A stretch of 64,000 bases of DNA from the NCBI RefSeq assembly GCF_030814715.1, contig NZ_JAUSVO010000006.1:1-64000 (forward strand). The letters are read 5' to 3'. Below the pieces are notes generated by a model. The model was not told the origin of the DNA, did not search any database, and saw nothing but the letters and a program-made list of their open reading frames with translations. The position numbers were made by a program, and so were the translations under genes. This document shows, piece after piece, positions 9,374 through 18,480 of this stretch (position 1 is the first letter of the stretch; each line of letters opens with the position of its first letter). The stretch is from Kaistia dalseonensis (GTDB lineage: Bacteria > Pseudomonadota > Alphaproteobacteria > Rhizobiales > Kaistiaceae).

Positions 9374-10437
9374 TCGGCGTGCCTTTCTGCAAGATAGGAG
9401 ATCGACAGGAGATAGAGCGTCGACGGGTAGTAATGCGTCGGGGTGAAGGATTTCAGTTCGCTGGGGATCTTCGTGCCACTGCGCACGCAGGCGAGAAGCG
9501 CCGGTAGCATCCTGTAGCCCGCATCGGTCAGCCGCTCATCGATCTGGTTGGTCATCACGTTGATGATCGGCAGGCCATTGACGCCCGCCCCGGCCCAGGC
9601 GGCCGAGAAGGGCGCGAGCAGGTCGGGATTATCGATGCCGGCGCGGACGAGATAGAAGGGAATGCGCAGCGCGTTGTAGCCGAAGACCGGATCGAAACCG
9701 GCAGCGGGCTTCGCCTTGCCGCCATGAAGGGAGATCCATTCGGACGGCAGGCCGGCATCGCCGAAGCGGGCGCTGGCGAGAAGATCGAGACCGGAGCGCG
9801 CGAGCGCCTGCCAGTCCGTATCCGGCGCGAGCTGCTGCATGACCGGCAGCGCCTCGAAGATCCAGTAGGACAGATTGATGACCGGGCCGTCGGCACGATC
9901 CTTGGTGGCGAAACCCGAAGCCCCCGGGAGAAGCAGGCTCTCGCCACGCTCGTCGATCACGGTCGCCTTGCCGAGCGCCTCGGCAAGCGCTGTCGCCGCC
10001 TGCGTGTAGCGATCATCCGACCATGCCTTGCCGGCCAGCGAAAGCGCATAGGCGATCAGGAGATCGCCATCGCTCGCATTGTTGATGTCAGGCACATGCG
10101 GGGTTGTCGGCAGCCATTTCCAGACCGCGAGGCCGTCATTGCGCAGCAGCATTTCGGTCTGCGTGAACGTCCAGATCCGCTCGAAACCGGCGCGATCATC
10201 GGCAGCGAGCGCGAGCAGCAAGCCGTAGCCCTGCCCTTCCGTATGGCTGATATTGCCATTGGCGTCGTCAATGATGCGACCGCTCGGATCCAGGAAACGC
10301 TCGCAATAGACCTGCCAGGCCGCCTGGCTGATCGTGCCGCGGATCGTCAGTTCAGCCGCGCGGGGTTCACGGGTCATGACCATGCCGGAAAGGACGAAGC
10401 AGGCGATCAGCAACAGGCGGGCGAAGCGCGGGCTCAC
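9364..10437 (-). CDS. bcsZ: Glycoside hydrolase family 8 endoglucanase (cellulase)
   Basis: Periplasmic endo-beta-1,4-glucanase that trims nascent cellulose during export. The 357-residue product has a signal peptide ending near residue 27 (REPRAAE) and GH8 hallmarks: the general acid glutamate in HTEGQGYGLLLAL (about residue 67) and the NNASDGDLLIAYAL segment (aspartates near 123 and 125). The length matches BcsZ/CelC proteins. The start is GTG at 10437, overlapping the bcsB TGA as GTGA, which fixes the start and suggests coupled translation. Its stop lies inside the start of the downstream TPR gene. Confidence 0.93.
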   Translation of the reverse strand: MSPRFARLLLIACFVLSGMVMTREPRAAELTIRGTISQAAWQVYCERFLDPSGRIIDDANGNISHTEGQGYGLLLALAADDRAGFERIWTFTQTEMLLRNDGLAVWKWLPTTPHVPDINNASDGDLLIAYALSLAGKAWSDDRYTQAATALAEALGKATVIDERGESLLLPGASGFATKDRADGPVINLSYWIFEALPVMQQLAPDTDWQALARSGLDLLASARFGDAGLPSEWISLHGGKAKPAAGFDPVFGYNALRIPFYLVRAGIDNPDLLAPFSAAWAGAGVNGLPIINVMTNQIDERLTDAGYRMLPALLACVRSGTKIPSELKSFTPTHYYPSTLYLLSISYLAERHAECL

Positions 10438-13064
10438 GACGGCCTCCCGAGGCGGCGCAGCAGCAATGACGTCATGCCGCCCAGCGCAAGGCAGAGCACC
10501 ATGAGGCCGATGGCATAGAAGATGATGTTGCTGGAGAGCCAGTTGGCCGCGATCAGGCGGACATTCTGGAACGAGAGCGGCTGCGTCACGATGAACTCCG
10601 TGCGCGCCGGCAACTGATTCTCAATCCGACCGGTCGTGGCGGTGAAGGTGCTGATCTGGCCGCCGACCTGGGTCCAGGTCTCGACGCCGGCGATAGCCTG
10701 TGTCCCCGACATGAGTTGCCGTTCGCTCGGGGCCGTCAGAAGCGTCCACGTCCCCGATCCATCCGGGCTCGCGGCCTGAGCGAGGATCAGGGTCGTCTTC
10801 GCCCGCGGCTCGTAGATCACGCTATCGGCTGGTCCCAGCCGCAAGGCGGAGAACGATATGTCGAAGGTGCGTCGCATCCAGTCCTCGAAGGCCGTGATCT
10901 GCCCACGCCAGCCGCCGCCGCCCGCAAGCTCATCCTTCCACTTGTTGAAGGTGATCTCGGTGTTTTCACTGTCGAGGTCCGCAGGCGTGCCGGCATCGGC
11001 GATCCCGCCGGGCACGGGGGCGGTCCCGCCGCCGGAGGTGGACGAGAACGACATCTGGGCCGGACGTGGCAGATCCTCGCGCCAGCTCGTCCGCGCCGCC
11101 TCGGATATGCCCATCTGGCTGAACAGCCCGGCGGGAATCTGCGGCGCAGCACCAATGATGATCGCGGACTGATTGCCGACAGCCGTCAGTTGGGTGGGCA
11201 CGAATGAAATGATGCGGCCACCCTGGATAGCCAGCCGGCTAACGAAGGTCGCGGCCGCGGAAATCGTATCCCTGCCCGCACCGGCGAGGACCAGCGGCGT
11301 CGGCGAGGTCGCGACCATGTAGGGATAGGCCGTTCCGGAAAGCGCGGCGAGATTGGGCAATTGCCCGATCCGCGCGAAGGTCGGCATGGAGAATTCGGTC
11401 GTATCGAACAGAACGAACCGCGCCGGGCCCGCCGTCGAGCCTCCCGGCGCGCAGACCTGATCCGCGGCCGTGTCGAGCATTGCCTCGATGGTGATCCGGT
11501 TGACGCCGGGATGGAAATGACGAAGCGGGATCTGGATCGGCAGATGGCGGAAGATGCCGCCATGCGTGACGATGCGTGTCGTCGCCGCGATCTGGTCGTT
11601 GACATAGATGTCGATATGGCTCGCCGGCAGCACGGCCGCCGTATAGGCCGCGTCGAGCAACAGCGTCGCTTCGCCATAGGCCGAGGCATAGAAGTCGGAC
11701 GGAATGCCGACGCCGAAGCTGGTGCGGAACCGGCGGCCGGAGAATTCCTGCGTCGGGACGCCGACATCAGACAGGCGCACGGTTTCGGCTGCCCGGAAAT
11801 ACCGAACCTCCGGCGCGAACCAGCTCGCCGTGTCGAGCGTCTTGCGCGCTATGCCGACGGGCCGATTGACCGTCTTTGCCAGCGCATCGATCGTCGCTTC
11901 GATCTGGCTCCAGCTTCCGGCCGACACCACCATGACATTGGCCCCGATCGCGGGATCGTCGATGAAGTCGATCGGCGCGAGCGGCGACGCTTCGTTGATC
12001 GGCGCCGAGGTGAAGGGCTGGATTTCGGAAGCTGTCCCGACGAGCACGGTCAGTGTTCCGGGACCGTCCGGTTCACCTGCGCTGTCGCTGATGGTCACGC
12101 GCGGGTTGGGGAACGCTCCGACCATGCCGATGATCTGGCTGAGCTTCAGGATCGGCGCCGCGACGGCGGCCTGATTGCGCGTCGGCACGATCATGTGGAT
12201 CGAGGTTACGCCCTTGGCGTCATAGCCGACGGCGGCGACATCATCGAGCTGGCGCAGGACGGGCGGAGCGAGATCGCCGTCGAAGGTCAATGTCGTGCCG
12301 GCCGGGTCGATATCGGTCCAGAGTTCGAAAGTCGACGCGATCGAGCAATCCGTGCGATGGCGCTGCGAGATCTGGAAGCGCAGCATATTGGCGCCGGCCA
12401 GCGTCAAGCCTGCCGGGATCGCCGCGCTGACCGTCCTGAAGCTGTCCGACGACGCAAGCGCCGTCTCGAGCACCGGCTGATCGTTGAGCAGCACGCGCAG
12501 GCGCGAGGCCTCGGGCATGACGACGATGGCGTTCTTGTAGCTGACGTCAATCCGCGCGGAACGGCCGGCCTGCTCGTTCGAAAGCGTGATGGTCCAGGCG
12601 CGCTGGTCGATCTCGCCCTGGAAGCGGAGCGCGGCCTGCGGAATGATGTAGCGACGGTTGGCCGATGCCGCGAAGAAGGCCGGCGCTACGGGCGCTACGG
12701 GCGCGGGCGTCTGCAGGGCCGGGGCTGGCGCGGTGACAGGTGCCGGTACGGGCGCCACCGGCGTCGGCAGCGGCGACACCGCGACCGGGGGAGCAGGCTG
12801 GCTGTTCACCATTGGCGCCGGCAGCGGATTGACGGCGACGGGGGGCGGCAGCGGGTTCACGGCCGTGGACGGACGCAGCGGGGCGACTCCAGTCCCAAAG
12901 GGCGCCGGCGCTGGCGCGATCGACGGCGACACGGGCGACGGCTGGATCGGCATGTTGCCGCGCTCCGTGCTCATGTCGAATGGCTGCCCGGTCTGCGCAG
13001 CCGCGAGACAGGTCGCGCCGATGACGATCAGTGCAGCGGGGAGAAGGCGCGGAAAACCGATCAT
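10434..13064 (-). CDS. bcsB: Cellulose synthase periplasmic subunit BcsB
   Basis: Membrane-anchored periplasmic partner of BcsA, required for synthase activity and guiding the glucan through the periplasm. The 876-residue product has a signal peptide (residues 1-24), a long proline-, alanine- and valine-rich linker (about 40-150) absent from enterobacterial BcsB, then the alternating carbohydrate-binding and flavodoxin-like domains, and a single C-terminal membrane helix (about 845-868) ending in arginines. The ATG at 13064 overlaps the bcsA stop as ATGA, which decides the start over an in-frame ATG at 13220 inside bcsA. Confidence 0.93.
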   Translation of the reverse strand: MIGFPRLLPAALIVIGATCLAAAQTGQPFDMSTERGNMPIQPSPVSPSIAPAPAPFGTGVAPLRPSTAVNPLPPPVAVNPLPAPMVNSQPAPPVAVSPLPTPVAPVPAPVTAPAPALQTPAPVAPVAPAFFAASANRRYIIPQAALRFQGEIDQRAWTITLSNEQAGRSARIDVSYKNAIVVMPEASRLRVLLNDQPVLETALASSDSFRTVSAAIPAGLTLAGANMLRFQISQRHRTDCSIASTFELWTDIDPAGTTLTFDGDLAPPVLRQLDDVAAVGYDAKGVTSIHMIVPTRNQAAVAAPILKLSQIIGMVGAFPNPRVTISDSAGEPDGPGTLTVLVGTASEIQPFTSAPINEASPLAPIDFIDDPAIGANVMVVSAGSWSQIEATIDALAKTVNRPVGIARKTLDTASWFAPEVRYFRAAETVRLSDVGVPTQEFSGRRFRTSFGVGIPSDFYASAYGEATLLLDAAYTAAVLPASHIDIYVNDQIAATTRIVTHGGIFRHLPIQIPLRHFHPGVNRITIEAMLDTAADQVCAPGGSTAGPARFVLFDTTEFSMPTFARIGQLPNLAALSGTAYPYMVATSPTPLVLAGAGRDTISAAATFVSRLAIQGGRIISFVPTQLTAVGNQSAIIIGAAPQIPAGLFSQMGISEAARTSWREDLPRPAQMSFSSTSGGGTAPVPGGIADAGTPADLDSENTEITFNKWKDELAGGGGWRGQITAFEDWMRRTFDISFSALRLGPADSVIYEPRAKTTLILAQAASPDGSGTWTLLTAPSERQLMSGTQAIAGVETWTQVGGQISTFTATTGRIENQLPARTEFIVTQPLSFQNVRLIAANWLSSNIIFYAIGLMVLCLALGGMTSLLLRRLGRPS

Positions 13065-15259
13065 GCGCCGCTCTTTCCAGCGACAGGTGCCGCCGTCTTG
13101 GACGGCGAACGACGAATGATCTTGGTGAGATAGCCGAGGCCGCGGCCGGTCTGGTAGAGCGCCAGCCCGACGAACCAGATCGTGCCGCGCAGGATGCCGA
13201 TATTGACGCGGCGCGACCACAGGAACTTGTACCAGAGGTCGGAGCTGGAAAAGACCAGGTCCGAGATCAGCCGGTAGTGATCGGCGATCGTCGGATCATA
13301 GCGGCAGCCGAGCATCAGTCCGCCGGTCCCACCCGCCACGGTGCGGACGCTGATCGGCAGTTCGTTGCGCAGGATCGGGACGTTGGTCTTGTAGCGAATG
13401 GCGCAAATCATGCCGCGATGAACGTCCTGCGCGGTCAGCCCGGTGGCATTGATCCGGGCGCCGCCGACGGAGGCATCCTCGATCGTCGCCGGGAAGACCC
13501 TGTCGCCGATCAGCAGGTCGCAGCGGCGCTTGACGCTGACGCGGCGGCTTTGCCGGCTCTCCTGCCGCTCCGACACAACGCCGAGCGCGCAGCCGGCGAT
13601 CAGCAGGTTGAGCAGGTTCCAGCCGCCCACCACGAGCGCCACATCGGTTTTGTACGGCTCGGAATAGATGCGCCAGACCGTCATGATCAAGCCGGCGACC
13701 AGCAGGAAGAAGATGATGTAGAAGGGCCGCGCCAGTTCGGAGATGCGCGCTTCGTCGAGCGACTCGTTCTTGGCCGTGACCTTGAAGGTCGGCTTGCTCG
13801 GATTGAGGATCACGGAGATCAGCGCCGGCAGCAGATAGACCGACTGCACGTATTCATAGAGTTCGGAAATCCATGGCCAGCGGAAGCGGCCATAGAGGTA
13901 GTTCTGCATCATCAGGTTCACGAGCATGTAGGACGAGGTGTAGGCGAGGAATTCCGCGCCCGAGGCCGTGAAGATCTCGAGATTGAAGAACAGGTAGCAG
14001 AGCGGCGCGAGCAGGAAGACCCAGCGCGTCAGCGGGAAGAACCAGAACAGCGTGCTCGACATGTAGCAGAGGCGCTGCGGGATCGAGAGACCGCGCTTCA
14101 GCGGCGGAAAGCGGAAGCGCAGAATCTGCATCATGCCTTGCGCCCAGCGGCTGCGCTGACCGATGAAGGAGGTGAACGTCGCCGGCTGCAGGCCCGCGAT
14201 CAGCGGACGATCGACATAGACGCTGTGCCAGCCGGTCGCGTGCAACTCGAGCGCCGTTTCGGCATCTTCGGTGATGCTGACGCCCGAGAAGCCGCCGGTC
14301 TGGTCGAGCGCCTCGCGGCGCAGCACGGCCGCCGAGCCGCAGAAGAAGGACGCGTCCCATTTGTCCAGGCCGCGCTGGATGATGCCGTAGAACATCTCGT
14401 TCTCGGACGGCATGGTCTCGAAGGTGCGCAGATTGCGCTCGACCGGATCGGGATTGAGAAAGAAGTGCGGCGTCTGCACCAGGAAGAGCTTCGGGTCCTG
14501 CGCGAAATAGCCAACCGTATAGTTCAAGAAGTCCCGCGCCGGCGCATGGTCGGCATCGAAGACCGCAATCAGGTCACCCTTGGAGACGCCGAGGCCGTTG
14601 TTCATGTTGCCAGCCTTGGCGTGCTCGTTGCGCTCGCGCGTCAGGTAGCGGCAATCGAGATCGGCGGCGAGCTTCTGCAGCGCGACATAGCGCTCCTCGG
14701 CCTCATGGGCGGTCTGCAGATTGTCGGAATGGCGCTTCTGGATGGTGCCGCCGTCATCGAGCAGCCATACCGTCAGCTTGTCGGCCGGGTAGTCCATCGC
14801 CTTGGCTGCCGCGAGCGTCGTAGCGAGCAGCTCGGCCTCCTCATTGTAGGTCGGCACGAACACATCGACAGAAGGCAGGTCTGGCGCGTTCGATTCGACC
14901 TTCAGCGAGCGCGGCGCCATCGGCCGCATCACTACGAAAAGGCTCAGGAACAGCATGAAAATGCTGTACATTTCGGCGATGTAGACCAGCACGCCGGGAA
15001 TGAAGTTCTCCGGCTCGTTGATCGGCGGCAGCGTGCTCGTCGTGCGCCAATAGGCATAGCGCAGCACGATCGAGGTGCCGAGCGCCAGCGCGATCTGGCG
15101 CCAGACGCCCTCGCGCGTGAAGAGCTTGAGCAGGATCATCACGCCGACGACCGTCGCGCCCGCGACCAGATGGGCCTGCAGGTTGATCGGCAGCGTGATC
15201 AGGATGATCACCGCCAGGGCCGATATCCCCCACAGAACCGCAATCGCGATGCGCGTCAT
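13061..15259 (-). CDS. bcsA: Cellulose synthase catalytic subunit (UDP-forming) with PilZ domain
   Basis: Inner-membrane processive glycosyltransferase (GT2) polymerising glucose from UDP-glucose. Counting from the ATG at 15259 (732 residues), N-terminal membrane helices precede the catalytic domain with LLDDGG (about 168), DADH (235), TED (330) and QRSRW (368), followed by more helices and a C-terminal PilZ domain with RQSRR (569) and DASVGG (595), the two c-di-GMP contact motifs. Activation by c-di-GMP is therefore expected. The start is chosen by a GAGG site 5 bases upstream and by length similar to rhizobial CelA; an in-frame ATG at 15331 adds 24 polar residues. It is followed by bcsB with ATGA overlap. 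Confidence 0.96.
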   Translation of the reverse strand: MTRIAIAVLWGISALAVIILITLPINLQAHLVAGATVVGVMILLKLFTREGVWRQIALALGTSIVLRYAYWRTTSTLPPINEPENFIPGVLVYIAEMYSIFMLFLSLFVVMRPMAPRSLKVESNAPDLPSVDVFVPTYNEEAELLATTLAAAKAMDYPADKLTVWLLDDGGTIQKRHSDNLQTAHEAEERYVALQKLAADLDCRYLTRERNEHAKAGNMNNGLGVSKGDLIAVFDADHAPARDFLNYTVGYFAQDPKLFLVQTPHFFLNPDPVERNLRTFETMPSENEMFYGIIQRGLDKWDASFFCGSAAVLRREALDQTGGFSGVSITEDAETALELHATGWHSVYVDRPLIAGLQPATFTSFIGQRSRWAQGMMQILRFRFPPLKRGLSIPQRLCYMSSTLFWFFPLTRWVFLLAPLCYLFFNLEIFTASGAEFLAYTSSYMLVNLMMQNYLYGRFRWPWISELYEYVQSVYLLPALISVILNPSKPTFKVTAKNESLDEARISELARPFYIIFFLLVAGLIMTVWRIYSEPYKTDVALVVGGWNLLNLLIAGCALGVVSERQESRQSRRVSVKRRCDLLIGDRVFPATIEDASVGGARINATGLTAQDVHRGMICAIRYKTNVPILRNELPISVRTVAGGTGGLMLGCRYDPTIADHYRLISDLVFSSSDLWYKFLWSRRVNIGILRGTIWFVGLALYQTGRGLGYLTKIIRRSPSKTAAPVAGKSGA

Positions 15260-15469
15260 GTCACCCTCATTCCGATCCAGCTTCCGGGCCGCATCATTGA
15301 CGAACCGGCGATGCGCCGACCGCTCGGCCATCGGTAATCTTCAGCAATCCAAGAAGTGCGCCGGCAAAGCCCCCTTTGCTTCATGCGCACCCCCATCTCT
15401 TCTCATGCTGCGGTGAACAACTTCTCTCGATCCACAATGAATCTATCGCGCTGCAATATTTTTCTGGGC

Positions 15470-16435
15470 TCAGGATGGCGGCGGAACGGATGCGTAATCG
15501 CCGTACTGCCGTGGCACGGCGTCGGGATAGGGCACCACGCCGGTCGACGGGGTCAGCGTCGGCGAAGGAACGATATCGGGGCCGAGCACCAGCGGATCAT
15601 CCAACGTCTCGGCTGCCGCGACCGGCGCGACGCGGCGCACGACGGGGGCCTTGGGCACAGCAGTACTGACCACCGAGGGCGGCGGAATGACGGATGCGCC
15701 GGTCACGCCGACATTCGGCGGCGGGGGCGGCGCCTCGCCGAACGGATTCCATCCAGGCGTCAGGAAATAGGAATTGATCGTGAAGCCGTTCATCACGTCG
15801 AGCAGCGCGGATTCGGTGGCGCCGGTCTCGCAGAGGCGGAGGCGGATCGAAATCGTGCCCTGATGGCTGATCAGCGTCGGATCGAGATCGGGCGCGCGAA
15901 TGCGCTGCCAGGCGAACAGGCAGGTATCGCCTGTCTTGGTGTGGCCGGTCGCAAAGCCGAACGAACCATATTTGTTCTGGGCGTAATAGGGCGAGACGCT
16001 CATCGGGATGCCCCAGAGCGCCCATTTCATCTCCTGGCCAATATTGAGCGCGGCCAGCGGCTGGTTCGGCATCTCCTTATAGGGGCCGGTGGTCTGCAGC
16101 ACCGGGCCGAACATGGTGATGGTGAGCACGTTCTGGCCGGCCGTATGCGAACGGTTGGCGAGCACGATCTCCTGCGCGGTGGAATTGGTGTAGCGCCGCT
16201 CGACGACGCCGATCACAGCCGGGCCGCCCGGCGGCATGTCGACCATGGCGCGATCAGGCTCGACCCGCGCCGCTATCGAACCGGTCTGGATATCGGAGCG
16301 GCGGCCGGCACAGCCCGCCAGCGCGATCGAGGCCGCCATGCAGGCGAGAAGCGAAAGCCGCGACAGGCGCCGCGCCCCTTCCCGCCGAGGCTGGCGCCGA
16401 TCGTCGTGACGGGGACTGATCATTTCGACGCGCAT
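15470..16435 (-). CDS. bcsN: Cellulose biosynthesis lipoprotein BcsN
   Basis: Accessory protein of rhizobial cellulose operons, role unknown. The 321-residue product has a basic N-terminus, a hydrophobic signal and a lipobox SIALAGC with cysteine at about residue 42, so it should be a lipoprotein. The middle has the family-typical RRYTNSTAQEIVLANRS and GQEMKWALWGIPMSVSPYYA segments, and the tail is proline-rich. It lies 210 bases upstream of the bcsA start on the same strand and is probably the first gene of the operon. The N-terminal 20 residues are unusually arginine-rich; an internal start at residue 5 is an alternative. Confidence 0.85.
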   Translation of the reverse strand: MRVEMISPRHDDRRQPRREGARRLSRLSLLACMAASIALAGCAGRRSDIQTGSIAARVEPDRAMVDMPPGGPAVIGVVERRYTNSTAQEIVLANRSHTAGQNVLTITMFGPVLQTTGPYKEMPNQPLAALNIGQEMKWALWGIPMSVSPYYAQNKYGSFGFATGHTKTGDTCLFAWQRIRAPDLDPTLISHQGTISIRLRLCETGATESALLDVMNGFTINSYFLTPGWNPFGEAPPPPPNVGVTGASVIPPPSVVSTAVPKAPVVRRVAPVAAAETLDDPLVLGPDIVPSPTLTPSTGVVPYPDAVPRQYGDYASVPPPS

Positions 16436-16809
16436 CGGCCGCAGTACATTTCATGGTTAATGGCGCGAGCCGCCGAGCGCCCGAAAAACCCGGGCGTCCG
16501 GCGCGGCATCGGCCGACGCCTCAATGGAACATGGTGGACTGGAGGTGCCGAAAGACCCTTGGCGCGGCGTTTCGGCGAGACTTGTCGTGGTGTTGGAACC
16601 GCCTGTCTACCCAGCGCCACAGTCGGCGATCTATGGTTAACATCGCGTTACGGCCGCACAGTTTCACCCTGGCGACGCGGCGCCAAGTCCATGCCGCAAC
16701 AGCGATATTCCTGCGTCGGCAAAACGACGCAGATCATCCCGCCGACCCGGAGGGGTGCCGGGCCGAATACTGGCGGGGCATTACCGCGACGGAATAAAAC
16801 TTGCGACTG
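16436..16809. other. Intergenic region upstream of bcsN
   Basis: 374 bases between the HIT gene and bcsN, both on the minus strand. Besides the TTAACCAT boxes it holds a small hairpin (CGCCCG/CGGGCG around 16488-16505) that on the minus strand has a TTTTT loop. Short plus-strand frames here show no protein-like features. The bcs promoter should lie here. Confidence 0.5.
16453..16640 (-). promoter_or_regulatory. Two TTAACCAT boxes upstream of bcsN (putative CtrA sites)
   Basis: On the minus strand the octamer TTAACCAT occurs exactly twice, at 16453-16460 and 16633-16640, that is 18 and 198 bases upstream of the bcsN start. The distal copy also forms TTAA-N7-TTAC at 16637-16651 on the plus strand. 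TTAACCAT and TTAA-N7-TTAA are the binding motifs known for the alphaproteobacterial cell-cycle regulator CtrA. Function here is inferred. Confidence 0.5.
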
Positions 16810-17217
16810 TCAGAGATGCGGCGTGAGGCGGGCGACGAGATGATCGCGCTCGATCGTGCCATAAGGCAGACGCGCGCCATGCCCCCAGACGGGCCCCGGC
16901 CAGGCGGGATCGCCAACGCTGCGCCCGACGACATGGACATGCATCTGCCGCACGATATTGCCGAGGGCCGCGACATTGAGCTTGTCGAAGGGGGCGGCCG
17001 CTCCCAGTGCATTCCCGGCGCGGCGGATTTCCAATGCGAGCGTCGCGAGATCGGCGGCGTCGAGTTCCGTCCACTCGACGAGGCCCGGCCGGCGCGGCAG
17101 CAGCAACAGCCATGGATAGCGCGAATCATCCATCAGGCGGACCTGGCACAGCGTCCAGTCGGTCAGGAAGATGCTGTCGTTCTCGATCGGCGCCGCAAGG
17201 GCGAAGGTTTCAGTCAC
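16810..17217 (-). CDS. HIT family nucleotide-binding protein
   Basis: A 135-residue histidine-triad protein, probably a nucleotide phosphohydrolase or AMP-releasing hydrolase. The diagnostic C-terminal motif reads QMHVHVVGR, the form in which the first triad position is glutamine, common in proteobacterial HIT proteins, followed by DPAWPGPVWG. The start is GTG at 17217, chosen by a GAGGAGC ribosome site with 5-base spacing and because the conserved N-terminal region (LTDWTLCQVRLMDD) begins soon after. It is divergent from the DMT exporter gene. Confidence 0.85.
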   Translation of the reverse strand: MTETFALAAPIENDSIFLTDWTLCQVRLMDDSRYPWLLLLPRRPGLVEWTELDAADLATLALEIRRAGNALGAAAPFDKLNVAALGNIVRQMHVHVVGRSVGDPAWPGPVWGHGARLPYGTIERDHLVARLTPHL

Positions 17218-17525
17218 ACGGGCGCTCCTCGAATCGTGCCGGCTGATCCTCGCCGTATCGCTGCGGAGCCGCAATGGCCGGTCGCTCGCGCCCCATGCGC
17301 GGCATTGGTGCCACACGCTCCGCTTGTGACGCGGCTTACGCCGAATTCTGCCTTGACCGCGCCATAGTGCGGGTCTTGTCTGATAATTGCTGCGCCTGCG
17401 GTTTTCTTTCGCCGGGGCGCTGCACCTCCCCTGCCGACCGAGGTCGTCGTGCCGATCACAGCCGTCCCGCGCGTATTTGCCGCCCTGTCGCGGATGCGCG
17501 TCTCCATACACGGGAGCCCGCGCCC
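17218..17525. other. Divergent intergenic region
   Basis: 308 bases between the HIT and EamA starts, expected to hold both promoters. Longer upstream extensions of either reading frame exist but have no family similarity. No repeat or RNA gene was seen. Confidence 0.45.
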
Positions 17526-18446
17526 GTGACCGCCATCGCGCAAGCGCCGAGCGGCGACCAGGCAGAGCGCATTCTGCTCGGCCTCTCCGTTTCGCTGGTC
17601 GGCAACCTGATGTTCGCCACCAGCGACGCCATCGTCAAAACGCTGTCGGGGCGATATTCCGTCTTTCAGCTCGTCGTGACGCAGGCCGTCTTCGCGCTGG
17701 TTCCGCTGATCATCATGGTGATCCGGGACGGCGACTGGCGCCAGATTCGGGTCCAGCATCCGCGCCTCGTGTTCCTGCGCGGCCTGCTGGCCGGCACGGG
17801 AACCGTGTTCGGCTTCTTCGCCTTCTCGCAATTGCCGCTGGCCGAGACCTATTCGATCTTCTTCTGCACGCCGATCCTGGTCACGATCCTGTCGATCCCG
17901 ATCCTCGGCGAGCGTGTCGGCCTTCATCGCTGGGGTGCCGTGATTCTCGGTCTCGTCGGCGTCATCGTGATGGTGCGTCCGGGCTTCGCCACGCTGCATC
18001 TCGGCCATGCGGCCGCCCTCATGGCCTCGATCATCGGCGCCTTCACCGTGCTCGTCATGCGGCGAATCGCACGCGAGGAGCGCCACGCGGTCATGGTGAT
18101 GGCCGTGATCACGGGCCTGATCGTCGTTGGTCTGCCCGGCATGATCATGACCTTCCGCCTGCCGAGCCCGCAGGACATGCTGCTCTTCGCCTGCGGCGGC
18201 CTGCTCATGGGCAGCGGCCAGTTCTTCGTCGTGCGCTCGCTCTCGCTGGCGCCGGCCTCGGTCATCGCGCCCATGCAATATTCCATGATGATCTGGGCGA
18301 TCATCTATGGCCTGCTGCTGTTTGGAACCGCAGTCGACCCGTTCGTCGTGTTTGGCGCGATGATCGTGATTTCGAGCGGGCTCTACATCATGCACCGCGA
18401 GCGCAAGCGCAGCCGCATGTCACGCCTCGCCGCCAAAGGCGCGTGA
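17526..18446 (+). CDS. EamA/DMT superfamily membrane transporter
   Basis: A 306-residue drug/metabolite transporter with ten predicted membrane segments arranged as two EamA halves (about residues 15-145 and 160-290). Typical features are SDAIVKTL in helix 1, LPLAETYSIFFCTPILVTIL in helix 4 and APMQYSMMIWAIIYG in the second half. The basic C-terminus (HRERKRSRMSR) is cytoplasmic. It probably exports a metabolite; the substrate is not readable. The start is GTG at 17526 with GGGAG 9 bases upstream; no ATG precedes the first helix in a plausible position. Convergent with folD. Confidence 0.87.
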   Translation: MTAIAQAPSGDQAERILLGLSVSLVGNLMFATSDAIVKTLSGRYSVFQLVVTQAVFALVPLIIMVIRDGDWRQIRVQHPRLVFLRGLLAGTGTVFGFFAFSQLPLAETYSIFFCTPILVTILSIPILGERVGLHRWGAVILGLVGVIVMVRPGFATLHLGHAAALMASIIGAFTVLVMRRIAREERHAVMVMAVITGLIVVGLPGMIMTFRLPSPQDMLLFACGGLLMGSGQFFVVRSLSLAPASVIAPMQYSMMIWAIIYGLLLFGTAVDPFVVFGAMIVISSGLYIMHRERKRSRMSRLAAKGA

Positions 18447-18467
18447 GGCGGCGCACCGAGCGCCGCC
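18447..18467. terminator. Hairpin between convergent EamA and folD genes
   Basis: A perfect 8-bp stem GGCGGCGC/GCGCCGCC with a 5-base loop begins directly after the EamA stop and ends 13 bases before the folD stop. No T run follows; called by position and stem. Confidence 0.5.
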
Positions 18468-18480
18468 ACCCAACGATTTC

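Noticed and set aside
7037-9397. Long plus-strand open frame of 786 codons opposite the bcsK-like gene
   Set aside because: Composition is Arg/Gly/Ala-rich with no domain, and it is exactly antisense to a coherent operon gene; a shadow of high-GC codon use.
11361-13133. Plus-strand open frame of 590 codons opposite bcsB
   Set aside because: No motif, arginine-rich antisense shadow of bcsB.
13031-15337. Plus-strand open frame of 768 codons opposite bcsA
   Set aside because: Antisense to a gene with all cellulose synthase motifs; the translated sequence is low-complexity Arg/Gln/Asp-rich.
16453-16797. Plus-strand open frame of 114 codons in the bcsN upstream gap
   Set aside because: No ribosome site, no motif; overlaps regulatory boxes.
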